A stretch of 64,000 bases of DNA from Candidatus Azobacteroides sp. (GCA_009787405.1 WRGA01000124.1:1-64000), one strand, 5' to 3'; positions 37,165 through 46,886 are shown, counted from the first letter of the stretch. Notes: generated by a model from the sequence alone, not told the origin. Numbers and translations: made by a program.

Positions 37165-37191
37165 GGTTGTCGGGATGACAACCTTTTTTTT
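37165..37191 (+). terminator. Terminator of cassette 3
   Basis: GGTTGTC/GACAACC stem with GGGAT loop and eight T, upstream of the acyl-CoA synthetase promoter. Confidence 0.75.
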
Positions 37192-37256
37192 GCCCCTACC
37201 CTACTCGATCCGGTTAATTCAACCGTTAATATTTATAGAGAAATCACAAATTATCC

Positions 37257-37264
37257 TATCTTTG
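37257..37264 (+). promoter_or_regulatory. -7 promoter box for the acyl-CoA synthetase gene
   Basis: TATCTTTG, matching TAnnTTTG, 88 bases before the ATG and downstream of the cassette 3 terminator. Confidence 0.5.
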
Positions 37265-37351
37265 TATTTTAATTTCAGGCGGATAAATTACCAAACCACA
37301 TTCACAAAATCATTAACCCGGGATCAACAAACACGAACATCATATTGTATT

Positions 37352-39424
37352 ATGGCTAAAATAATGATAAATGATCAATTGATCAACCCCCAAAGCATAG
37401 TGGTGGTCGGAGCTTCAAATGATATTCACAAACCGGGCGGAAAAATCGTGAAAAATCTGCTCGACGGAAAATACGAAGGCCGGTTATATGCCGTCAATTA
37501 TAAAGAAACCGAAATCCAAGGCATCCGATCCTACCCGAACATCCATGATATTCCCGACACAGATCTGGCAATTTTAGCTATTCCGGCAGCATCCTGCCCG
37601 GAAGTGACCGCCGTTTTGGTCAACCGGAAAAACGTCAAAGCCCTTATCATCATATCTGCCGGATTCGGGGAAGAAACTCCCGAAGGCGCCAAACTGGAAG
37701 AACAAATCCTGAATACCGTCAACCATGCCGGCGCGGCGTTAATCGGCCCCAATTGCATCGGATTGATTACGCCATACCATCACAGTGTATTTTCCCGTCC
37801 GATTCCCGATTTGCACCCTCAAGGCGTGGATTTGATTTCCAGTTCGGGGGGGACGGCTCTTTTCATCATGGAATCGGCCATGAACAAAGGACTTCGCTTC
37901 GCATCGGTATGGTCGGTCGGTAACGCGAAACAAATCGGTGTGGAAGAAGTGCTGGAATATATGGATATTCATTTCGACATCGAAAAGGATTCCAAACTGA
38001 AAATGCTTTACATCGAAAGCATCAAAAATCCCGACAAACTTTTAAAACACGCCTCTTCTCTCATCAAAAAAGGATGTAAAATAGCCGGAATCAAAGCCGG
38101 ATCAACCACATCGGGACAACGAGCGGCGACATCGCATACAGGAGCAATCGCCAATTCCGACTCGGCAGTGGAAGCTTTATTCAGAAAAGCCGGAATCGTT
38201 CGTTGTTACAGTCGCGAAGAATTAACCACGATCGCTTGTGTTTTCACATTGAAAAAATTGACGGGAAAAAACATCGGAATCGTCACCCATGCCGGAGGAC
38301 CTGCGGTATTGCTCGCCGACGCCTTGTCGAAAGGAGGATTGAATGTTCCCTTTCTCTCCGGCCTGGTCGCCGACGAACTGAAAAGCAAACTTTTTCCCGG
38401 AGCAGCCGTCGGCAATCCCATCGATATTATCGGAACAGGCACCCCGGAGCATTTGGGAATTGCCATCGATTATTGCGAAAAACGATTCGATAACATTGAT
38501 GAAATCATCGTTATTTTCGGAACACCGGGATTGGTAAAAGTATATGAGGCTTACCGTGTGTTAGACGAAAAAATGAATACTTCGACCAAGCCGATCTTTC
38601 CGGTTCTGCCCTCTGTCACCACAGCAGAAGGAGAAGTAAAAGATTTCATTAAAAAGGGGCATGTCAATTTTTCCGATGAAGTACTTTTGGGAACGGCCAT
38701 AACGAGAATTATGCAAACCGCCGGGCCTACGGTCGGAGAAATCGAACTGGACGGTGTGAATATTCCCGAAATCAGACGCATCATCGACTCCATCAATCAA
38801 CCGGGTTATATTCCTCCGGCACTCACTCAACAATTGTTAAAATCGGCGGGCATCCCGCTTGTCAAAGAATTTGTCTCTTCCGACAAAAAAGAAATCATTG
38901 ATTTCTCCAAAGAAATCGGATTTCCGGTAGTGATCAAAGCCGTAGGCCCCGTTCACAAATCGGATGTCGGGGGCGTTGTTTTGGACATCAAATCGAGCCG
39001 CCATTTAGAATTTGAGTTCGAACGAATAATGAATATTCCCGAAGCGACGGCCGTACTGATCCAACCGATGTTATCGGGAAGAGAACTTTTCATCGGGGCA
39101 AAATATGAAAATAAATTCGGTCATATCGTACTTTGCGGATTAGGCGGAATTTTCGTCGAAGTGCTGAAAGACATTGCCTACGGATTGGCGCCGTTGAGCT
39201 ATTCTGAAGCTTTTTCGATGATCCGGTCGTTGAAATCATACAAAATCATCAAAGGAACCCGCGGACAAAAAGGAATCGACGAAAACGAGTTTGCCGAAAT
39301 CATTGTCCGACTATCGACATTGCTGCGTTTCGCAACCGAAATCAAAGAAATCGACATCAATCCGCTTTTGGCAACTCCGACCGGGATTATTGCCGTAGAC
39401 GCACGAATAAGAATAGAAGAATAA
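37352..39424 (+). CDS. Acyl-CoA/acetyl-CoA synthetase, ADP-forming (fused subunits)
   Basis: A 690-residue NDP-forming acyl-CoA synthetase that turns acetyl-CoA or another acyl-CoA, ADP and phosphate into the free acid, CoA and ATP. Domains: CoA-binding Rossmann (VVGASNDIHKPGGKIVKNLL), the succinyl-CoA-ligase-like part with the phosphohistidine loop TSHTGAIANSDSAVEALF, a CoA-ligase segment, and a C-terminal ATP-grasp domain (SAGIPLVKEF, then IKAVGPVHKSDVGGVVLDI). Alpha and beta parts are fused, as in many anaerobes. The start was set at MAKIMINDQL; the open frame upstream begins inside a terminator hairpin. It points to substrate-level ATP formation during fermentation. Confidence 0.92.
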   Translation: MAKIMINDQLINPQSIVVVGASNDIHKPGGKIVKNLLDGKYEGRLYAVNYKETEIQGIRSYPNIHDIPDTDLAILAIPAASCPEVTAVLVNRKNVKALIIISAGFGEETPEGAKLEEQILNTVNHAGAALIGPNCIGLITPYHHSVFSRPIPDLHPQGVDLISSSGGTALFIMESAMNKGLRFASVWSVGNAKQIGVEEVLEYMDIHFDIEKDSKLKMLYIESIKNPDKLLKHASSLIKKGCKIAGIKAGSTTSGQRAATSHTGAIANSDSAVEALFRKAGIVRCYSREELTTIACVFTLKKLTGKNIGIVTHAGGPAVLLADALSKGGLNVPFLSGLVADELKSKLFPGAAVGNPIDIIGTGTPEHLGIAIDYCEKRFDNIDEIIVIFGTPGLVKVYEAYRVLDEKMNTSTKPIFPVLPSVTTAEGEVKDFIKKGHVNFSDEVLLGTAITRIMQTAGPTVGEIELDGVNIPEIRRIIDSINQPGYIPPALTQQLLKSAGIPLVKEFVSSDKKEIIDFSKEIGFPVVIKAVGPVHKSDVGGVVLDIKSSRHLEFEFERIMNIPEATAVLIQPMLSGRELFIGAKYENKFGHIVLCGLGGIFVEVLKDIAYGLAPLSYSEAFSMIRSLKSYKIIKGTRGQKGIDENEFAEIIVRLSTLLRFATEIKEIDINPLLATPTGIIAVDARIRIEE

Positions 39425-39430
39425 AAACGA

Positions 39431-40723
39431 ATGAAAAGAACTTTTGCACTGCTTTTATCGATCACCGGTTTTACCGGTTTACATGCTCAACAAAAATTGT
39501 CGCAGCCGGTTAATCCCGACAGCCTGTTCTTCGACAAAAAAGAATACTATCTCCGGTTTTATTATGATACATTAAAATACAACCCGTTGTTCATGCCGTT
39601 GGTTTTTGACGGAAAATGGCTTCCGGATACGCTTTCTTTGGCCCAAAAACCGAAAGCCGCAGCAATACTGCCTGTTCCGGAAACTTCTTTCCGTTCGCTA
39701 TATACCGACAGCTCCGACCGAAAATCACAAGACTTCCGGAATTTTATACATCAATCCGCCAAAAATTATATGTATGCCAAATATCCGCAATCTGTCAAAT
39801 ACAACCGGTCGATGTTGCCGGAAAAAGTTCCGGAACAAAAGAAAATAAAACCGAATACGCTGAAAGATCTTTTCACGCCCGAACCGGATGTCAGACTCAG
39901 TGTCGATAATATACAAAGAGCCGTTCCCAAAGAAGTATTTTGGTGGAAAACCATCAACAGTACCCTCAATTTCACTCAAAATTATATTTCACCGAATTGG
40001 TACAAAGGAGGAGAAAGCAACAACTCGCTGCTGAATATTCAAAACATAAAATTCGGGTATAATGACAAGAAAAAGATTCAATTTGAAACCGAAATCGAAT
40101 GCAAATTCAGTTTTTACAGTTCTCCGAACGACACCATCCGGTCACTCCGGGTAAGCGATGATGCGACTTTCCTGAAAAGCAAGCTCGGATATAAAGCCGT
40201 CGAAAACTTCTATTATACTTTCTCGACGGAGTTCAGAACCCAATTATTCAACAACTACAAAGCAAACAGTAGAGAAAGAATCTCGTCCATATTATCGCCC
40301 GCAAACTTGTATGTCAGCCTCGGAATGGATTATAAGGTAAAAAGCAAAAAAGTAACCCTGTCAGTCATTTTGTCTCCCATATCCTATCGCCTGATACATG
40401 TAAAAGACCCGGAGGTAAATCCCGTTAATTTCGGAGTAGATGCGGGAAAAACCACAAAAAGCACATTCGGTTCGATGTTGACTTCCGACATGACATGGAG
40501 TTTCAACAAACAGATTAATTGGGTATCCCGATTGTATTATTATACGACCTATAACAAGGTGGAGGCTGAATGGGAAAACACATTCAATTTTATTTTGAAC
40601 CGGTATCTGGCCACCAAATTCATTGTTCACAGCCGATTCGACGACAGTGTTTCCCGGAATAACGATTTAGGCTATTATCAATTAAGAGAATTGTTAAGCT
40701 TCGGACTTTCATACAAATGGTAA
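39431..40723 (+). CDS. DUF3078 outer-membrane beta-barrel protein
   Basis: A 430-residue protein with a signal peptide (MKRTFALLLSITGFTGLHAQ). Its second half (about 170-430) has the DUF3078 pattern: WWKTINSTLNFTQNYISPNWYKGG, alternating polar/aromatic strands and a terminal aromatic (SYKW) as in outer-membrane barrels. The family is restricted to Bacteroidetes and has no assigned role. It starts six bases after the synthetase stop, so the two are probably cotranscribed, although a functional link is not evident. Confidence 0.82.
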   Translation: MKRTFALLLSITGFTGLHAQQKLSQPVNPDSLFFDKKEYYLRFYYDTLKYNPLFMPLVFDGKWLPDTLSLAQKPKAAAILPVPETSFRSLYTDSSDRKSQDFRNFIHQSAKNYMYAKYPQSVKYNRSMLPEKVPEQKKIKPNTLKDLFTPEPDVRLSVDNIQRAVPKEVFWWKTINSTLNFTQNYISPNWYKGGESNNSLLNIQNIKFGYNDKKKIQFETEIECKFSFYSSPNDTIRSLRVSDDATFLKSKLGYKAVENFYYTFSTEFRTQLFNNYKANSRERISSILSPANLYVSLGMDYKVKSKKVTLSVILSPISYRLIHVKDPEVNPVNFGVDAGKTTKSTFGSMLTSDMTWSFNKQINWVSRLYYYTTYNKVEAEWENTFNFILNRYLATKFIVHSRFDDSVSRNNDLGYYQLRELLSFGLSYKW

Positions 40724-40763
40724 TTATGCATCACTTGATTTCACACTAAAAATCTTACATAAA

Positions 40764-41951
40764 ATGAATGCTGAAAATAAAATCAAACAAGAAGTCGAAA
40801 CGATTTATCCTGAAATAATAGAAATCTACCGGCATCTTCATCAATATCCGGAACTATCTTATCACGAAAAAAAAACATCCGGGTTCATCCGTGACTTTTT
40901 AGACAATGAAAACATTCCTTATCGTTCTGATATAGGAGGTTACGGTATTCTGGCACGAATCGAAGGGAAAAACCCTTCTTCCGGAACAATCGCATTGCGG
41001 GCGGATATGGATGCTTTACCCATTGGGGAAGAAAACGACATCCCGTACAAATCACAAAATGAGGGCATCATGCATGCCTGCGGACACGACACGCATATAG
41101 CATCTTTACTGGGAACGGCAAAGATTCTCAAGAATATGCGGGATGAATTTTCGGGAACGATCCTGTTGATTTTCCAACCGGGAGAAGAACAACATCCGGG
41201 TGGAGCCCTCCTGATGCTTGAAGACCATATTTTTGAAGGATGCGAACCGGAATTGATCATTGCACAACATTCGTTTATGGACTTGCCTTGCGGAACGGTC
41301 GGATTTAGATCGGGAACGGTTATGGCTTCGGCAGACGAAGTTCATCTGGTCATGAAAGGAAAAGGAGGACATGCCGCCATGCCTCATCTACTGAACGACA
41401 CCGTGTTGGCAGCGTCGCAATTGATCGTATCCATGCAACAAGTTGTCAGCCGGAGATCCAATCCGTTTAAACCCATGGTGCTTTCTTTCGGAAAATTCAT
41501 TGCTGCCGGAGCCACCAACATCATCCCGAACGAGGTATATATTTCCGGCACGCTCCGATGCATGGATGAAGAAGAAAGGGCGAAAGCCAAAGAAAGCATT
41601 TTAGAAACGGCAGCCGGTACGGCAAAAGCATACGGTTGTGTTTGCGATATCGAAATAAAACACGGCTATCCTACAGTTGTCAACCATCCGGAAATAACGG
41701 AAAAAGCCGCCCGATTTGCAGAAGAATTTTTGGGAAAAGAAAAAGTTGTCGAATATCCGGTAAGGATGACCAGTGAAGATTTCGGATTTTTCTCGCAAAA
41801 ATATCCGTCTGTTTTTTATCGTTTCGGAGTAAGGGGAAAAAACAATCTTTCCAACGGAAGCTTACACACCCCGACCTTTTTAATTGACGAAGAAGCTTTA
41901 AAAACAAGCGTAGGAACATTAGCTTACATCGCCGTACAATTTTCGGCTTAA
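40764..41951 (+). CDS. M20-family amidohydrolase (N-acyl amino acid/IAA-type)
   Basis: A 395-residue metallo-amidohydrolase of the M20D group (IAA-amino acid hydrolase, N-acyl-L-amino acid amidohydrolase, aminobenzoyl-glutamate hydrolase). Motifs: LHQYPELSYHE, LRADMDALPI, the cysteine/histidine metal site HACGHDTH, FQPGEEQHPGG, GGHAAMPHLLNDTV and the C-terminal TSEDFGFFSQ. No signal peptide, so it is cytoplasmic. It would release an acyl group and an amino acid, in line with peptide use. A long terminator hairpin follows. Confidence 0.9.
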   Translation: MNAENKIKQEVETIYPEIIEIYRHLHQYPELSYHEKKTSGFIRDFLDNENIPYRSDIGGYGILARIEGKNPSSGTIALRADMDALPIGEENDIPYKSQNEGIMHACGHDTHIASLLGTAKILKNMRDEFSGTILLIFQPGEEQHPGGALLMLEDHIFEGCEPELIIAQHSFMDLPCGTVGFRSGTVMASADEVHLVMKGKGGHAAMPHLLNDTVLAASQLIVSMQQVVSRRSNPFKPMVLSFGKFIAAGATNIIPNEVYISGTLRCMDEEERAKAKESILETAAGTAKAYGCVCDIEIKHGYPTVVNHPEITEKAARFAEEFLGKEKVVEYPVRMTSEDFGFFSQKYPSVFYRFGVRGKNNLSNGSLHTPTFLIDEEALKTSVGTLAYIAVQFSA

Positions 41952-41988
41952 ACCGCTCAAAATAAACCGGCGTTCAACAAATGTGAAA

Positions 41989-42049
41989 GTTAAAAATTAA
42001 AAGTCGGGAATCGGTATGAGCATATTCCTTGACTTTTAATTTTTAACTC
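41989..42049. terminator. Bidirectional terminator hairpin
   Basis: An 18 bp stem, AGTTAAAAATTAAAAGTC (41989-42006) with its complement at 42032-42049, with a 25-base loop that contains its own GGAAT/ATTCC pairing. It sits between the converging M20 gene and the DUF2795 gene. Confidence 0.7.
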
Positions 42050-42062
42050 TTCCTCCTATCGA

Positions 42063-42284
42063 TTAATATTCTTCCTCGTTGAAAAAGAAATCTTCTTTAC
42101 TGGGATAATCCGGCCAAATATCTTCCATGCATTCATAAACCTCTCCCTCATCTTCCATTTCCTGCAAATTTTCTATCACTTCAAGTGGAGCTCCCGAACG
42201 AATAGCATAATCAATTAACTCATCTTTTGTTGCAGGCCAAGGAGCATCTTCCAATTTAGACGCCAATTCCAATGTCCAATACAT
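42063..42284 (-). CDS. DUF2795 small acidic protein
   Basis: A 73-residue, strongly acidic protein with the DUF2795 core (APWPATKDELIDYAIRSGAPLEVIENL). It is common as a short protein in Bacteroidetes, with unknown function; the core looks like a small helical fold. It is on its own strand unit near the adenosyltransferase gene, 77 bases apart. Confidence 0.85.
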   Translation of the reverse strand: MYWTLELASKLEDAPWPATKDELIDYAIRSGAPLEVIENLQEMEDEGEVYECMEDIWPDYPSKEDFFFNEEEY

Positions 42285-42361
42285 AATAAGTTCCTCAAAT
42301 TTTAAATGGTTGTTTTACAGTATGTTTTTCAAAAAGGAGTGCAAAAATAAAATAAAAATAT

Positions 42362-42919
42362 TTACTTACAAACCTTCTGCCAAAATATTTCATCTACCGA
42401 ATGATCTTGGTTCTCTTTTCTTGCCAAAATATAAAAATAATCCGACAGTCGGTTAATAAAAACAAAAGGATTTTCATCCTGCAATGAAAAATGCTCCGAC
42501 AATGAGGTCATGCAACGTTCGGCCCTGCGACAAACCGACCGGCAAACATGAGACAATGCGGCTGACTTAGTTCCGCCCGGAAGAATAAAATCATTCACCG
42601 GGGGTAATTCTTCATCCATCCGATCAATTTGCTGCTCGATTAAAGCAATGTCATTTCCCCAAATACGACTTTCGGGAAGCACATCCGTCCTTTCGGTATC
42701 TGTAGCCAAATAAGAACCGATTACAAACAGTTTTTGCTGGATAAAATCCAAAAAACCGGAGGTTTCTTTTTCTTCAATTTCGGTTTTCAACAATCCGATG
42801 AATCCGCTCAATTCATCAATTGTGCCGTAAGCATCCAATCGGATATGATTTTTTGCGACCCGGGTACCTCCGATCAAACCGGTTGTTCCTTTATCCCCTG
42901 TTTTGGTGTAGATTTTCAT
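42362..42919 (-). CDS. Cob(I)yrinic acid a,c-diamide adenosyltransferase, PduO type
   Basis: A 185-residue ATP:corrinoid adenosyltransferase that makes the adenosyl form of B12. Motifs: TKTGDKGTTGLIGGTRVAK at the N-terminus binds ATP, then DAYGTIDELSGFIG, and the C-terminal CRSVCRRAERCM helix is conserved. Adenosylcobalamin would feed B12-dependent enzymes such as methylmalonyl-CoA mutase. It follows the methyltransferase-like gene by 17 bases. Confidence 0.93.
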   Translation of the reverse strand: MKIYTKTGDKGTTGLIGGTRVAKNHIRLDAYGTIDELSGFIGLLKTEIEEKETSGFLDFIQQKLFVIGSYLATDTERTDVLPESRIWGNDIALIEQQIDRMDEELPPVNDFILPGGTKSAALSHVCRSVCRRAERCMTSLSEHFSLQDENPFVFINRLSDYFYILARKENQDHSVDEIFWQKVCK

Positions 42920-42936
42920 AGAATAATATTTTAAAA

Positions 42937-43659
42937 TTAAAAATAAAGCCGATAATTTTCCTTATTCAATTTTGAAGAAAAAAAAGCAATACCGAATTGT
43001 TTCAAATCCAACGTTACTGAAACTCCGGGATAATCACATATTTTCTTCCAGTATAAATTCAATGCCCGGGACGAAGAAATATCTTCGACAATAAGCAATG
43101 AGTCATTGTGTAATTTTGGCGAGACCATAGAAAAAAAATCATCAACGGACATATCCCCATTCCCTGAAAGATATAAAATATCAACAGATGCAATACCGGA
43201 TAAGAATTGTTCTGCGTCAACAACAGAATCAACAGTTTTTAATCCGGATAATTTAACGGAAAGAATTTCCGCTGTACTTTCAACCGCAGGAATAAGATCG
43301 AAAGATAAATTTATAATATAAACCGATGCGTTAGCATTTGGAGTGGTCAAATAAATGGACGGCAAAGCGGAAGAATTTCCGATTTCAAGAATAACAGATG
43401 ATTTGACATAATTTGCAATTCTAAACAGTAGCCGGTAATATTTCCGAGACTTTATTCGAAGTGGATAATGCTGTCTTTTTAAAGTCCGTCTTATGTTGTC
43501 TAATTTTTGAAAAGAATAATATGCAGAATTACAATTCAAAACTTTTGTGATAAAATTAAACACAAAAGGAGAATGAACCCCAAATCCTTTTTTTGTTTTC
43601 AATCGAAAAAGGGGGTCTAAAAAAATGAAGGGCTTTTTTTTCTGCATAACAGAAATCAT
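42937..43659 (-). CDS. SAM-dependent methyltransferase-like protein
   Basis: A 240-residue protein. Residues 25-35 (KKGFGVHSPFVF) match an N-terminal motif seen in a family of Bacteroidetes methyltransferase-like proteins. The middle has a Rossmann-like start (ILEIGNSSALPSIYLTT), but the glycine-rich motif I is degenerate, so AdoMet binding is uncertain. Substrate unknown. The first ATG is used; a second at 43647 is equally possible. It lies between the adenosyltransferase and DUF1232 genes. Confidence 0.65.
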   Translation of the reverse strand: MISVMQKKKPFIFLDPLFRLKTKKGFGVHSPFVFNFITKVLNCNSAYYSFQKLDNIRRTLKRQHYPLRIKSRKYYRLLFRIANYVKSSVILEIGNSSALPSIYLTTPNANASVYIINLSFDLIPAVESTAEILSVKLSGLKTVDSVVDAEQFLSGIASVDILYLSGNGDMSVDDFFSMVSPKLHNDSLLIVEDISSSRALNLYWKKICDYPGVSVTLDLKQFGIAFFSSKLNKENYRLYF

Positions 43660-43666
43660 AAAAGCA

Positions 43667-43942
43667 TTAATTCTGTATTTCTTTTGTTTTGAGGGTTCCT
43701 ATCTTTTGAATCAAATTTTTCTTTTTGTCAAAGATTCCGATTTCTTTTCCTCTCAAATATTGGATACAACTAAAAAGAAGATACGCAACCAAGCCTTCGT
43801 CAATATTTCCGATAAAGGGAATATTGTCCGGAATAATTTCAAAAAGACCGGCAGCAGGATTCAACAAATACAAGAAACAAATTATCCCCAATAAAATCAC
43901 CATTAATTTTTTTATATTTTTCACGCCTCTAAAATTAAACAT
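43667..43942 (-). CDS. DUF1232/YkvA-like small membrane protein
   Basis: About 91 residues from the ATG at 43942 (a start ten codons earlier is possible). It has a hydrophobic N-terminal helix and the DUF1232 core YLLNPAAGLFEIIPDNIPFIGNIDEG, a variant of the Y-x-x-SP-DLIPD-IP-x-G-x-DD signature, followed by a second hydrophobic segment. Function unknown. It is the first gene of the minus-strand group next to the gene desert. Confidence 0.8.
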   Translation of the reverse strand: MFNFRGVKNIKKLMVILLGIICFLYLLNPAAGLFEIIPDNIPFIGNIDEGLVAYLLFSCIQYLRGKEIGIFDKKKNLIQKIGTLKTKEIQN

Positions 43943-44111
43943 TAGAATTCTCTTTTGAACTTTACAGAGCATTAGAGCCCATAAAGTTATATAAAAATAT
44001 CGGATAAATCAATTAAAAATCAACCTCAAAACAAAGTTTTATTTTTCTCAAATCCTCATCTAACCCTGTCATAAAGGGGCTTGAAACAACAAAGACTCTC
44101 AATCCACGAGC

Positions 44112-44125
44112 GTTCCACGTGGAAC
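44112..44125. promoter_or_regulatory. parS: parS-like site 1
   Basis: The perfect 14-base palindrome GTTCCACGTGGAAC, the core of the ParB-binding parS consensus (TGTTTCACGTGAAACA) with the C/G variant seen in other bacteria. Confidence 0.75.
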
Positions 44126-44359
44126 TCATTCGGAAACAACAGCTCATGAATGCAAGATAATATTTCGATTTATAAAGTGTTTGAATTCATAGAATGCAAG
44201 CCATACAATAAATATCCGCTTTTAATTCCTTACTGACAACATCAGCATAGCGTGATCTCATCCGATGTTTCCTTCCGAAGAACTTAAACAAGAAGTATTA
44301 TTGTCATTTGAAAACTATATTGATTCTTTTGCCTGTAAATCTACATACATATAATTGAA

Positions 44360-44499
44360 ATAAGCACATGACAGCATTTAATGTCTATTATTTCGAACGC
44401 AAAGAAGCAAAACACAAAGTCAAAGAATCTAAACATCGTGTTTTTCTGTTTTTGTCACATGAAATTTAAAATACAAACCGTTTTTTGCGACATACTTAT
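44360..44499 (+). repeat. Palindromic interspersed element, copy 5
   Basis: A 140 bp copy with both outer ends (ATAAGCACATGACAG and GCGACATACTTAT) and a diverged hairpin (CGCAAAGAAGCAAAACAC, CAAAGAATCTAAAC). Confidence 0.8.
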
Positions 44500-44949
44500 A
44501 AATATCAAACAAAAACAATGCATTTATACCAACAAATTTATTAAAAAAAGTACAGAATAGATATAAAATGAACTTGAAAATATCATAAATCTTCTAAAGA
44601 ATATTGTCCTTCCCTTCCCCGAGAATTTCACATCTCTATCGGATTATTTTACTTAGATTTACGAAATTCGTACAATTTTATCACACGATTATACCCGATT
44701 ATCATTTATGCAAACCAAGAGTCGGAAACAAGTCAGTTTGAAAAACAGAATTTCAACTGTTGCTGATTTTCAATTCATAATCATAGGTCAGCGCTCTATA
44801 AACAAACAAAGATATCGAAAATCGCCTGAATCAACAGTCTTCAACTAAGGGAAAAAGGCCAAAACAAAAGCCGGAAACGACAACAAGATAGAACAACCTC
44901 ACGCCTTTCGGACAGAAGAAAGACCAAGATTTGCATGCCACAGGTCAAT

Positions 44950-44990
44950 ATAACCTGCGGTTATAAAAATTCAGTTCTTTCGGGCTGAAA
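44950..44990. repeat. Paired small hairpins
   Basis: TAACC-TGC-GGTTA followed by TTCAG-TTCTTTCGGG-CTGAA. Hairpin strings of this kind recur in Bacteroidetes intergenic DNA; only one clear copy is seen here. Confidence 0.4.
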
Positions 44991-45191
44991 CCGGTAATAT
45001 TCTAACTCTTGATTTGTATAAATAAGTATTTTTAAAAATATAATATTCGCTTATAAAAAATTTGATTTATAAGCGAATTTAAGTGTCATAGATTTAGGCA
45101 ATTTTACAAAAATCAGATTTTACTTTTTGCATAGTGATAATATAATATGGATTGAGGTATAAAAACAAACAACTTTATAATTATTTTTAAA

Positions 45192-45320
45192 TAAGTAGAT
45201 GACAGAATTTATTGTACTTTATTTTGAACGAAAAGATGCAAAGGCATAACATAGAGTCGTAAAGAATTTACACTTCACATCTTTCCGTCTCTGCGACATA
45301 GTGTTTAAAATATAGGTCGA
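45192..45320 (+). repeat. Palindromic interspersed element, copy 6
   Basis: The left end is intact (ATAAGTAGATGACAGAATT), with the hairpin core AAAGAATTTACACTTCAC and GTGTTTAAAATATAGG; the right end is lost. Confidence 0.7.
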
Positions 45321-45421
45321 GCATTCATTAAATAAGGGACTAAAATAGATAAAATACAGCATTAAAAATACACGTAATAAATTGATTTACAGATATTTAA
45401 TCCCATAAGACAGCTTAAAAC

Positions 45422-45435
45422 GTTCCACGTGGAAC
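45422..45435. promoter_or_regulatory. parS: parS-like site 2
   Basis: A second perfect GTTCCACGTGGAAC, 1.3 kb from site 1. Confidence 0.75.
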
Positions 45436-45544
45436 TTAAGTAAACGATTAACAATTATTTTTTAACCATATAAATCGACTGTTATATATAGAAGAATATC
45501 AGGGCCTTAAATATCTGGAATTAAACAATTGTAAGTAATTGAAA

Positions 45545-45668
45545 ATAACAGATTTTAATCTATCCTATTTCAATCGCAAAGAGGCAAAGGCACAAAGTCT
45601 CAAAGAATCTAAATTCCGCATTTTCCGACTTTGCGTTTAAAATATAAAGTGCTTTTATGAGACATAAT
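45545..45668 (+). repeat. Palindromic interspersed element, copy 7
   Basis: A diverged copy: CAATCGCAAAGAGGCAAAGG, CAAAGAATCTAAATTCCGC, TTGCGTTTAAAATATAAAG, ending GAGACATAATAT. Confidence 0.7.
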
Positions 45669-46886
45669 ATTAGTAGAAAAAGTATGAAAATATTATGAGA
45701 TGATTTATAAATATTTTAAAATCGGTAACATAGCATAAACGAAATATATGGATAAATCAATATGAGGTTTATCTCAATTTATCAGAGCAAAACTTGAATA
45801 ATAACAATACATTATTTCAATTTAAACCATTACATAATTCAAATCATCATAACAGTGAAGTTAATAAAGCAAAATCATTAGTTATTAACCTATCTCTTTC
45901 TTATTCGATTAAGGTCGAGAATAACATTGTTCCGTTAGAAACAAGGTCAAAGCCCCTCTTACAAACAATAACACAAGGTAACATCTTGTCATGTTCAAAA
46001 ATTTATAAAAAGTTGATAGTAAGATAAAAACTCTACTCTAAAAAAGCAAGCTTAGCAGCTAAACAATCATATATCTAACCAGCCAGCCTTTACTTTTTAT
46101 TAAATTATTGTCAATAAGGGAATAAGAAAGAGTTAGAAGGTAATACCGGAACTACTGAGGGCGCTTCCAGAAAATAAAGTTTTACGAAGTAATTAAAATC
46201 TTCCGAACATGGCCGGGTGATACTCTATGCTATTAATTTAGAAAACTTTCAGACTTAACGACAACTATGATTCAACTCATTATGAAAGCGAGAGATGCAA
46301 CTTTTTCCCACTCTTGAGTTATGATTCATTGACTTAAGGTATAATACATTATTCCGAGATAATTAACATTTGCAATAAACACGCAGACAATACAGATGAA
46401 ACAAGCAGGTGATAACAAAAGAAATAAATACAAAAATCTACATCCATCCGAATTATCGGTGTTATCTGTATGCTAAAAGGTTTTTTGAACAGTTTCGATT
46501 GTAAATATTATCATTACAAAAGAAGAAGTAACTATCTATAAATGAGGATAATAAAAATCATGGACTAAAAGTATAACTTTTTAAGAATATACGATAAAAA
46601 AGTCTCATCCTCTCAACATGAATATTAAAATCTCAGAAAGATAAAAGTAGTATAAAATAAAAAACTCAATTCATAATAATATATCACCAACAATTCAAGA
46701 AAAAATAAAATAATCTGAAATAATCTGAATCAAAATACCCCTTTTCATTATTCAATCAAAAGATAATACTTTGGTAGTGGACGTAAAAAGTATGCCTATT
46801 ACAAAAGACATATAATCAATCAGTTAGTATTGAATTAACTACTACTTACAATTATCTTAATAGTCCGGATTAGTCACATCTACAAG

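Larger units (their letters stand above)
37020..37191 (+). ncRNA. Small leader-like RNA, cassette 3, interrupted
   Basis: The conserved block CATGGTATTAGATTTAAGG is followed by about 97-100 bases of unrelated A+T-rich sequence, then TTAAGGTTAACAAAAAG and the same terminator hairpin with eight T. The interruption and the degraded -7 box suggest a non-functional copy. Confidence 0.5.
35818..37351. other. 1.5 kb gene-free stretch with small-transcript cassettes
   Basis: No protein gene is supported. 35818-36230 shows nothing recognisable. 36233-37191 contains three promoter-leader-terminator cassettes, described separately. A truncated copy of the palindromic element and a palindromic repeat lie at 36460-36600. 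The promoter of the following acyl-CoA synthetase gene is at 37257-37264. Confidence 0.7.

Noticed and set aside
36338..37191. Cassettes as leader attenuators of the acyl-CoA synthetase gene
   Set aside because: Cassettes 1 and 2 are far upstream with their own terminators, and the synthetase gene has a separate promoter box at 37257 after the last terminator.
44641..44700. TTTTATCACACG and similar sequences as DnaA boxes
   Set aside because: They differ from TTATNCACA at two or more key positions; I could not find an exact box anywhere in the desert by eye.
45794..46027. 77-codon plus-strand frame in the desert
   Set aside because: Low-complexity Asn/Ser/Lys-rich translation expected from A+T-rich non-coding DNA; no promoter or family.
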